A DNA stretch of 64,000 bases, from positions 127,014,886 through 127,078,885 of the forward strand of contig CM040126.1 in NCBI GenBank assembly GCA_022559845.1, in the 5' to 3' direction. The notes under the pieces are model-generated. The model ran no database searches, was not told the origin of the DNA, and saw nothing but the letters and a program-made list of their open reading frames with translations. Of the stretch, positions 56,013-64,000 are shown in pieces. How positions within the stretch are numbered: position 1 is the stretch's first letter; each line of letters opens with the position of its first letter. Position numbers and translations under genes: made by a program. This DNA comes from Amorphophallus konjac. Lineage: Eukaryota > Streptophyta > Magnoliopsida > Alismatales > Araceae.

Positions 56013-56718
56013 CTATGTAGCCTGATGTCCATAACCTGTAAACCTTCCTTCAGTCCTAGTCCATCCTGACCTATTTGGATAGGTTGACTGTGCAAAGAAG
56101 TGGGACTGGGCTCTCGGTTGGTAGAAATGTTTGGGTTGAGCTCTAAAAGCATTCTGCCTCCCCTGCACCTTGGACCCTGCTGACCTATTCATAGGTGTGT
56201 ATTGGGTCTTCTTCAGAGGTGGTGGTGATGGTGGAGACTTAGTGACCTTAACATGTGGTTTATAAGACTGTGTAGGTTGACCCCTAACCTGAGACTGAGC
56301 TTTGGGATTTTGCTTGGATGTGCTAGCTCTACTAGGCTCACTCAGCTTTTGTTTGCCCTTCTCCTCAGCACTGGGCTTTTTCAGATTTACAGCTTTGTTC
56401 ACTGAAATGTTTGACTTCATGTTGATTAGAGGTCTTTTCTCTTTTTGTACGACAAATGAAATAGTTTTCATTCCAAAGCTTTTTGTTGCACTAGAATTAA
56501 ATCCAATGCCCTCTTTTCTGAAGTTGACTTTTGACCCTAACAAAGCATTTAGGTTATCTGAACCTTGGGTCATTTTCTCAATAGTTTTAAGATTGTCCTC
56601 ATTATCCTTTTGAATGTCTTCAATGGATTTTTTTCAGTTCTGTATTCACACTTAGGACAACTTGATATTTTTCATTCACAATTTTTATCTCACTTTCATA
56701 TTTCTGAATTTTCAACTT
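56013..56718 (-). pseudogene. Copia-2 gag, distal part
   Basis: A different frame from the upstream gag: a frameshift lies near 56630 in a T-rich run. It begins with the rest of the coiled coil, then DNLNALLGSKVNFRKEGIGF, which matches Copia-1 gag (NLDRLLGTMVNFQREGGGF). The rest is basic, Gln/Ser/Pro-rich and ends at a stop at 56013 before the linker to protease. Confidence 0.82.
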
Positions 56719-57558
56719 CTATTCATCAGCTTCTTTTTCTAACCTCTCATTATCTTCTTTAGAGGCTTTTGACTCATTCTTGATTTCTTCTAATTCAGAA
56801 CATGTGAGTTTGAGTTTATTATTCTCAGATTCAAGACATGCAATTTTATCAGTTAGAGTTGTATCATTTTGCATGGAGTTAATCTTTCTTCTTAGATGCC
56901 TATTTTCCCTTCTAATGTCATCTGCTTTATCAGCTATTTCATGATAGGCATCTACCCAATCAGCAACAGTAAAATTATCAAATCGAGAAGTTACCTCATC
57001 TGAATCCTCCTCTCTGTCTTCAGAGCTTGTTGCCATAAGGCAAATGGGCTTTTCAGATTCGGCTTCACTGTCAGAGGTATTGCTCAAGGAGCCTTCATCT
57101 TCATCACTCCAGGTACTCACCATAGCTTTCCCTTTCGTGTTCCTCTTATTTGACTTGTCCTTGTATTTCTGATTCTCTGGACAGTCAGATTTCAGATGGC
57201 CTGTCTTCCTACATTGATAACAAGTATTAGTTTCAATTTTATTTGCAGGGTTATGTTTATACCTTTTATCCCTTCGACCGCCACTATACTTCTTCTGGCT
57301 AAATCGTCCTCCTTCTTTCCTGAGGAACCGCATGAACTCTCTGGTCATCATTGCCATCTCAGTACGAGTTATATCTTGTTCATTCAGGCTCTCCTCGGAT
57401 GATGATCCACTAGAGCTGGATCTGCTGGACTTGCTGGATTTGCTGGCACCAGCTTTCAGAGCGATTGGCTTCTTCTTCTTTTCAGCTTCCTCTATCTTTG
57501 GCAGATTAATCTCATATGCCATCAGAAAGCCAATTAGCTCATCTACCCTTGTATTTCG
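56719..57558 (-). pseudogene. Copia-2 gag, middle part with zinc knuckle and coiled coil
   Basis: In phase with the N-terminal gag after the TAG at 57559. Ser-rich stretch, then RRDKRYKHNPANK and the CCHC knuckle CYQCRKTGHLKSDC (57181-57222). An acidic segment and a coiled coil (YHEIADKADDIRRENRHLRR) align with the Copia-1 gag (YEELAKQYRKIRSENKKLKK). Ends at a stop at 56719. Confidence 0.87.
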
Positions 57559-58119
57559 CTAATCCCTTGACTCCTCCATTACTGTAGCTTTAGTATGCCA
57601 AGCATGAGTCAGGGAACGCAATATCTTCCTCACTACATCGTATTCTGTCTGAGCCTTCCCGAGACCTCTAAGACCATTTGTGATGATAATTAATCGAGAG
57701 TACATCTCCTTGATGGTCTCATTTGGCTTCATCTTGAAGGCTTCATATTCTGACACAAGGAAATTAGCCTTCATCTCTCTAACCTGAGAAGTCCCTTCAT
57801 GAATAACTTCCAGTGCATCCCACATCTCCTTAGTTGAGCTGCAAGCTGATACTCGAGAAAATTCCGTGGGGTGCAGAGAGCATTGAATAGCGTTTATGGC
57901 GCTCCAGTTTAGAGTAGACCTTCTGATCTCCTCCTTGGTCCAGACTTCCTCATTAGGGGACAGCTCATAAGGTCCCTTGCTGACTACCTTCCAGATCTCA
58001 TAATCCTTCGCCCTTAAAAATACTTGCATACGGTTCTTCCAGTATGCATAGTTAGATCCATCGAAGAAAGGGGGCTTGGTGGTTGAGTGTCCTTCAGTGA
58101 TCATCCCTCGAGCATCCAT
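57559..58119 (-). pseudogene. Copia-2 gag, N-terminal part
   Basis: First good ATG at 58119 (MDARGMITEGHS). The open frame actually extends through the primer-binding site, but no upstream ATG exists. PPFFDGSNYAYWKNRMQVFL and YEIWKVVSKGPYEL are the DUF4219/UBN2-type Copia gag. LNWSAINAIQCSL, STKEMWDALEVIHEGT and YSRLIIITNGLRGLG follow. Ends at an in-frame TAG (57559-57561), after which the same frame continues, so it is a point nonsense change. Confidence 0.9.
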
Positions 58120-58163
58120 CTGTACCTTCCTTTTCGGGCTGTAAGTCCCTGTAGAAGAGTTAG

Positions 58164-58175
58164 GCTCTGATACCA
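58164..58175 (-). promoter_or_regulatory. Copia-2 primer-binding site
   Basis: GCTCTGATACCA on the plus strand (TGGTATCAGAGC in element sense), 2 bp from the LTR. Confidence 0.93.
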
Positions 58176-58177
58176 AC

Positions 58178-60631
58178 TGTTATGTTAGATAGACGCACTC
58201 TATTACCACTGAGAGTAGATCTAGAGGGGGGTGAATAGATCTAATGTCTAATTTTAAAACACAGTTGAACTCTAATGTGGAATTAAAATAAGCAACTGTT
58301 GAACGACAGAAGGAACACTATGAAATCACACAAACAACATGCAATCACATAGTAGACACCGATCTTTAAGGTGGTTCGATCTCAATCCAGAGATCTACGT
58401 CCACCCCACACTCCAACTGGAATGTGGATCCTGCTAACTCACAGCTTGAACAGCTGGGCTTCACAGCTTGCCAACAGACCGCTGATACACAGCTTCGCTG
58501 GGCTTTACAGCTTGCCGACCAGAGGAAAAAATCCTCTGCAACCGCTGGGCGATACAGCTTAGCCGTCCGAGACCTGGTCTCGCCTGCTGAGGATTACAGC
58601 TTCACCTGTCCAGTGGAAACCTCCACTGTAATTGCTGGCTCACAGCTTGATAACAAAAGAGTTTCAAAAATAGTAAAGATAGAAACAAACGAAATGGAAA
58701 ACCAAAACGAATGTAGCTAAATTGAGCAGTATCAGCTCTGGTATCTGAACCAAGAGAGTGATTTATAAGACTTCGAAATGACTCTCTCAACTCAACTATC
58801 TCAATCTTCTCTTCTCTCTTTCTCTTCTTCTCTCTGAATCTTCTTCTCTCTTTTTCTTCTTCTCTGTGGATCGTGCAGGCGCTCACTCTCTGTTCTTTTC
58901 TCTTAGCTCTGGCTACTTCTATTCGATCAGGTTCTTCTGAAGGAAGAAACTCCATATATATACCAGCAGTAGGAAGGGCGTGTGCTCTCAACATCTCCCG
59001 CCCAATGGCTTGGACCACGTGGCAGCATCCAGCAGACTTTCAGTACACGTGTCATAATCTGGTCACTCCCCTTATCCTCGGATCACGTGCCCAGTCATCA
59101 GTCTCTGCAAAGAATCCCTATCAGACAGTCGAAATAGAATTGTCAGTTTAAGGTTTAAGCGATGTACAGACTGTATGAAGGCACTGCTGAAGCAATGTAC
59201 AGACATTGTGAATGCGAAGCTATGCAGTGTTCAGACTCTACGTATGCAGACCCATGGCATTGTACAGACTTAGTAAATGCAGTGTTGTAGCCTGTATAGA
59301 CTTCAGATATGCAAGACTATGCCATGTACAAACTTCTTATATGCAGGACTTATGCCATGTATAGACTCCATATATGCAGAGCTTATGCCATGTATAGACT
59401 TCAAATATGCAGAGCTTAAGCCATGTACATACTTCAAATATGCAGAAGTAAACGTGCATCAATGTGTAGACTTAGCAAAATAAAGTATGAATAAAGCAAC
59501 ATAATGTGCAGACTTCGTGCAATGAGTGAAGCAGTGTATAGAGTTATGAGTGGAATACATGAAGCAATGTATAGAGTTAGAGTGCAATGAGTGTTCAAGT
59601 GATGTACAAACTCAACGTTATGCAAGCAGGCAATGTATAGAGTTGATGAAGCGATGCTCAACAAAAAGACGCCTTACACTTAGGCGTTTGTTTCAGAAGT
59701 GACGCCACTTCTGGTGGGCGTCAAATCTCGAGCATAGAGAATGTATAAACTTGCTACGGCACAAGGCAGCATAACGATGTACAGACTCTGCCAAGAGCAA
59801 TGCACAATGCACATATGAATGTACAGACTTTGTTTGTGCTGTGCAAGCATGCTAAGATGCAATGTATAGACTTTATGCGAGCATGCTGCAGCCAGTGTAC
59901 ATACTTAGACCTGCGTGCATGCAATGCGATGTATAGACTTGCCCATGGCTGTCTAGACTTTGCATGCGTGCTTATAGCAATGTGCAGACTTGCAGACAAT
60001 GGGTTGTGCAAACTTTACGTGCCATAATGTGCAGACTGCACAATGTATGGACTTGCAAGTGCAACGTGGGTAAAATCACCAGTGTACAGACTTGCTAGTT
60101 CCAACGTAGGTAAAATATACCAATGTATAGACTTGCGAGTTGCAACGTATGTAAAGATACCTAATGTACAGACTTGCTAGTGTGCATGCCACAATGCAGT
60201 GTATGGACTTTGAGTGTGCGTGCAGTGCTGCAACCGATGTATGGACTTGTGTTGACGCTGCAGGACAACAGCCAATGTATAGACTTTGCAAATGCAAGCA
60301 ATGCAGCAATGTATAGACTTTGGGCTTTGCCATGCAATGTATAGACTTGCTAGCCTGCGAGCCATACGATGCACAGACTTGCTATGTCTGCGACAATTGT
60401 GTTGTACAGACTATGCTAATCTGCAGGGCTATGCAATGAATAGAGTATGCTCATCTAGTGCGTCGACCCATCTTGAAGGTGCGTCGACCCATCTGTATAA
60501 ACTATATAGACTGTGTTGTATTCATTGTCTAGACTATGCAGAGAGTAATGATGCATGGATGTATAGACTTGTGACTCATAAGTTTGCTATCATCAAAACT
60601 ATAGATCATCAAAAACTACAGGGGCACAACA
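58178..60631 (-). repeat. Copia-2 5' LTR
   Basis: 2454 bp, uninterrupted. In element sense it starts TGTTGTGCC and ends CTAACATAACA. The motif array (59155-60600) lies in the U3 half. A minus-strand TATA (TATATATA at about 58953-58962) and a GA/CT-rich leader follow. It keeps the empty site of the LINE that entered its partner. Confidence 0.94.
59155..60600 (-). repeat. Motif array in Copia-2 5' LTR U3 (~40 copies)
   Basis: I count about 40 recognisable copies of RTGTAYAGACTTGC-like motifs by eye over 1.4 kb. The commonest forms are AATGTATAGACTTGC and AATGTACAGACTTGC. Spacers differ in sequence and length (about 20-45 bp), so this is not a simple satellite. Confidence 0.87.
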
Positions 60632-62304
60632 GAGAGAATACGCGAGTGTGTGATGGTACAGAGGAGAAGAAGGCTAGCGGGAGGAGAGGATGGAGATCGG
60701 CCCTAGGGAGGAGAGAGCGAAGAAGATGCCCTCGCCAAAAAAATGCCCCCGAGAGAGGGAGAGTTGCGGGATTTATAGGCCCCGGTGTCGTGACATGCTC
60801 ACTGCTGCTGTTGAGATTCGCCTACTGCCTATGTGATCTTGCCATGTTCCCAGAGCTCACATGCTCCCAATGCACCTGCAGCCATCGAAGCCTTCAAAGC
60901 CTTTTCAGCCATGCATGCAAGTGTCTACACACCGGCTTCCCATGCAACCCTGCATCCTGCTACTCGGATCTCGACGGCTCCCCATGTAATCTTGCAGTGT
61001 TCCTGGAGCTCTTGTAGACTCCCCATGTCTACTGCGCATGATGCTCTGCTGCTACCCTGCATGCGTGCTAGAGGTGCTACCATGTTCGTCTGTTGCATGA
61101 GGGGCCCGGGCTATTCACACATGAGGTGCTTGCCGTGTTATCCATGCAGGACATGCATGGCCACTTGCCTACGCACATGAGCCCACCCGGATGCACTGTT
61201 CACAAAGTTGACAATATTTGAAAAATATTCTATAAAGGCCCCCCAAGTTTAATCAATGACAAATATACTTAATCATTTGTCCTCCCATCTTCTTTATTTA
61301 AAAAATGAATTTTAAGAAATCAAATTTGGATAAAATTCTAATGAAAAGTTTAATTATGCAATTCTCTTATTTTAAAAGTGTCTCAAGTCCCATTAACTCT
61401 AGAAAATTCTTTATTTTGTAAGAGACCGAGATTATCATGTAAAGTTGCATAATTAACTTCATTAAAGCCCTGTTGGACGCACTCGATTTCATTTATATTG
61501 TTGTATCGTGGTATCGTTTATCGGTTATCATGTTCATCATTTTATCAAGTGCGAGGGCGTGCCAGTCACCTAGCTAACAATGTGTTCGGGCTTCAAGACT
61601 AGAGTGGTCCGAATCCTGGGGTGCGCTTCATCTGACTAACCAGACGATTGTGGGTATCGGGTCGGGACTAAGACCAGCTATGTCATTAAGGCCACGACAT
61701 TAATTACATCCCCTCGGAGAGGAGAAAACCTTTGATTGATCACCGAGATATAGGGCCCCATGGCCTAAAGATCAATTTTCATCAATAAATGATTGTTGTG
61801 TTGAAATTAATAAAATCTTCTTCCTTAGGGTGCAAAATAATTCTTAAAATCATGCTGATCACATATAGACCATTTCATGTTTGGACGAGAGTCCGGATCG
61901 AGAAATATCCCAAGTATATGTGACATACCAAGACAAGTGTATGCCAAGATATGACAAATTCAATATCCGAGGGATGAAGCAATTTCGGTTATATCTCGGT
62001 TAAGATGGTCGAAAATCAGTGAATTATTGCCCCGATGCGAGGTCGGACAGTGCCCATAACAAGGACGATTCCCTGGGTGAAGCATGACCCGCGTAGGCAT
62101 CATTAATATTCCCGACGCTAAGAGTCGGTGGGGAGGTACTCTGGACAAGACGCCGTTGGATTATTATGTTTTCCCCTTTTGTTAGCATCATTGTTTTCCT
62201 TTTCATTATTATTGTTATTATTATTTCCTTTATTATTTCTTCACATTTTTGTTACAGTTCTTCGTTCATCTTTCAATTTATGGCTCTCTGAGAATCAGTG
62301 ACCA

Positions 62305-62660
62305 TGCAGATGGGCGCCATTTCTTCAACCCAGAGGAATTGGCGCCGCTCCGCACGGGCACTGATTGTAATTTCCTTTTTTTTAAAGCAAATTTCAGGTA
62401 AATGAATTAGCGCCCCTCCAGGAGGCCGCTAATTAATTAGTGTCGGTTTAAGCAGCCGTTAATTCTGGACGGTTTTTAGCTTTTAACCCAGTTTTGTTCA
62501 GAGAAATGGCGCCTCCCTGGAAGGCCGTTCATTAAGTGGCGTCCATATATTGGACATTAATTATCAGTTTTTATTTTCTTACATCAGATTTTTAAACGCG
62601 AATTGGCGCCTTTGCAAAAGGCCGTTCATTAATTAGCGATTGTTTAGTAGACGTTAATTC
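62305..62660. repeat. ~95-bp modules with GGCGCC and GGCCGTTMATTAA
   Basis: Four related modules start near 62316, 62407, 62503 and 62600. Each has an (A)ATTGGCGCC or TTAGCGCCCC start, an imperfect dyad (CTCC..GGAGG), GGCCG(T/C)T(C/A)ATTAA(TTAG) and, in three, an (A)GACGTTAATT/GCCGTTAATT end. This resembles subterminal repeats of a DNA transposon, but no terminal inverted repeat was found. Confidence 0.55.
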
Positions 62661-62699
62661 TTTTATTTCTTAAACTCTTGTGCGCTCTGTCTTGACAGG

Positions 62700-62713
62700 G
62701 TGCGTCGACGCAC
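62700..62713. repeat. 14-bp palindrome GTGCGTCGACGCAC
   Basis: A perfect palindrome including TGCGTCGACGCA, followed 5 bp later by AGTGCGTCGACACA. Flanking CTTGACA / GGCTTGACA are direct repeats. The same core recurs in Copia-1 LTRs. Confidence 0.85.
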
Positions 62714-62952
62714 TGTGACCAGTGCGTCGACACACCCGGCTTGACAAAGAGCTCGGGGGCCTTTATAGAAGCATTTGTTCACTATTTTTGTTTGGGTTTT
62801 TTTTTAACTCATGGGTAATACTTGCAAGGGGGAGACGAGCAAGTCCGTTAATCCCTTCATTGCGGAAGGGGATGGACGTTCCACCCCAGCCACCAGGCAA
62901 GCGAATTTTCATTAAGGAGTGCAAAAATAAAAGGAACAGTACAGGAGGGAAG

Positions 62953-64000
62953 TGATGCGGGACGGATAGCGGACTCGACTCCAAGTTGATATGTGATCCT
63001 TGGACTCTATGCAAACTCGCGATCATCCCTAGCGAGGGAAGCATTCGGACGTGCGCGGTTGAGAAACCTGCAAAGAGCTAGGTTTGTCGGCTCTCTCTCG
63101 TGCCCGGATCGGGTCACGGGACGGGTCTTGCTCTCTCTCTCGCAGCGGCGATATAAAAATATAACGAGCTAGGATCCTAACATGCTCTCTAGCAGCCGCA
63201 TATAGAAGTAAATACGAGTAAAGTAAAATGCCGAGAGGGGAGTGGACACGATACCTCCACGCTCCGGGCGTGGCGAAGGCGATCCCGACCAAGTACGGTA
63301 ACTCCCGGTACAAATAATTTCAATAATTTATAGAAATGATTTCTACTGCCCACTCCACGTAGGGAGGTAACGGGCTACAAGTCGGGCCCGGGAGGACCGA
63401 TCTTGGGTTGACGGGCAGCACTTTGATCTGCTCTGTCGGTGCCGTCCGGAAGACGCTTGCTGTGGGTGGTGGGGCCCACGTGCTGCTCGGACCTCCGAAT
63501 TGGGCGGGGTGGATCCCACTGTGTTGAGTACTGCTAGAGGGGTGGTTCGTAGGAGAGGGACGCCTTGGATCGCCTTTTGGAAGGCGAGGCGGCTCCGATC
63601 ATCAGGGTGGAGCTTGCTGTCCATGGATCTGAACTTTTATTTTTGCAGCGCGCGACCCGGTGAGAACAGCTGCTGCGATCAATCCCAACGTCGTATCGAC
63701 GCGAAATTGGTGCTGTTCGAAAGCTCTTTTAAAGTACTTTGACCAAGGGCTGTGGTAGGAATTTTGATGGGACTGGATTTTTCATGGTGGATTTTTGAAC
63801 ACGCTGGTTGATAGACTCAAGAAACTCAGGACAGAATTGGATTTTCTTGAGAGTTGGAATTGACCGGAGGGAAAACGTCGGATCTTGAAGTTGGACTCTT
63901 CATAAAAGTTAGAGAGGGGGAAGTAAGGAAGACGAGAATATTTTTTGTGGATTTTCTAGAGGTAGTTTGATAGGGGAAACATAATTTCTAACACTAGGTG
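62953..64000 (-). repeat. Reversed Gypsy-A-related LTR, cut by the window end
   Basis: Begins TGATGCGGGACGG, the complement of the Gypsy-A LTR end. Further blocks match in order: TAAATACGAGTAAAG (about 63210), ACGATACCTCCACGCTCCGG (about 63249), GGTAACTCCCGGTAC and CTCCACGTAGGGAGGTAAC. No primer-binding site adjoins it at 62952, so this is a 3' LTR or solo LTR whose element, if any, lies right of the window. The subfamily is divergent from Gypsy-A. Confidence 0.8.

Larger units (their letters stand above)
46532..60631 (-). mobile_element. Copia-2: near-complete Sirevirus-like LTR retrotransposon
   Basis: Minus-strand element: 5' LTR 58178-60631, primer-binding site 58164-58175, gag, protease, integrase, RT, RNase H down to 52663, a 1.5-kb non-coding 3' region, polypurine tract at 51124, 3' LTR 46532-51123. 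Copia order (integrase before RT), coiled-coil gag, multiple polypurine tracts and shared 3' repeats with Copia-1 suggest the Sirevirus group. Only a few stops and frameshifts break gag-pol, and the LTRs are very similar outside the LINE insertion, so it is fairly young. Confidence 0.93.
60637..62952. other. Unidentified repeat sequence (right of Copia-2)
   Basis: Continuation of 45185-46531 across the Copia-2 insertion. No protein domain is recognised. The frame 60286-61017 crosses the LTR border and is not a gene. Contains AATAAA-type and pyrimidine-rich stretches near 61740-62280 and the modular repeats below. Composition and modules suggest non-coding arms of a DNA transposon or an LTR, undecided. 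Confidence 0.45.

Noticed and set aside
58119..58176. Gag start at the upstream end of the open frame (58176)
   Set aside because: That codon is TTG in the primer-binding site; the first ATG in frame is at 58119.
60286..61017. 243-residue open frame
   Set aside because: Starts inside the Copia-2 LTR motif array and crosses the LTR border and TSD; not a gene.
62700..62730. Possible CRISPR-like or attachment site made of repeated GTGCGTCGAC
   Set aside because: Only two copies 16 bp apart in eukaryotic repeat DNA; no array, no integrase nearby.

Overview
This window is eukaryotic and looks like intergenic DNA of a flowering plant with a large, repeat-rich genome. Every recognisable coding sequence belongs to a plant transposable element, and I see no host gene, rRNA, tRNA or CRISPR array. 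A large-genome monocot is my guess, because a PF04195-type (putative gypsy type transposon) protein, long-LTR Sirevirus-like Copia elements and CACTA elements occur together. That lineage call is weak.

The left two-thirds is one nest of insertions, resolved from direct-repeat termini, primer-binding sites and target-site duplications (TSDs). The outermost layer is an old, minus-strand Tat-clade Gypsy element (about 3.2-45.18 kb) with gag-protease-RT-RNaseH-second RNaseH-integrase on the minus strand and an antisense (plus-strand) block of three small transcription-unit-like cassettes. A plus-strand, gag-only, Sirevirus-like Copia element (4091-36545, TSD CTACC) sits in the first antisense gene. 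Its 3' LTR is split by a gag-only Gypsy element, called Gypsy-A here (13474-35829). The 5' LTR of Gypsy-A is split by a CACTA DNA transposon (14680-30806, TSD ATT). Inside the CACTA, 8 bp upstream of the transposase start codon, lies a young chromovirus (Tekay/Del-like, 15745-26207, TSD GCCTG) with a full-length pol. The CACTA also carries a 5'-truncated LINE.

The right third (45.19-62.95 kb) is an unidentified sequence of GA/GT microsatellites and roughly 95-bp modules. A second Sirevirus-like Copia element lies in it on the minus strand (46532-60631, TSD GAGAG). This one has a nearly complete gag-pol broken by a few stops and frameshifts, and LTRs with about 40 copies of a short motif. A LINE fragment (47555-49683, TSD AAGCAATG) interrupts its left LTR. 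The window ends in a reversed LTR (62953 onward) related to Gypsy-A. The first 1.24 kb may be a more distant relative of that LTR.

The genes do not form a host pathway. The autonomous-type elements (chromovirus, and Copia-2 before its mutations) encode the enzymes that the gag-only Copia-1 and Gypsy-A lack. The most unusual structures are the antisense cassette cluster of the Tat element, the motif arrays in the Copia LTRs, a palindrome (TGCGTCGACGCA) shared by unrelated elements, and a roughly 280-bp foldback upstream of the CACTA transposase. All coordinates were derived by eye from the sequence.
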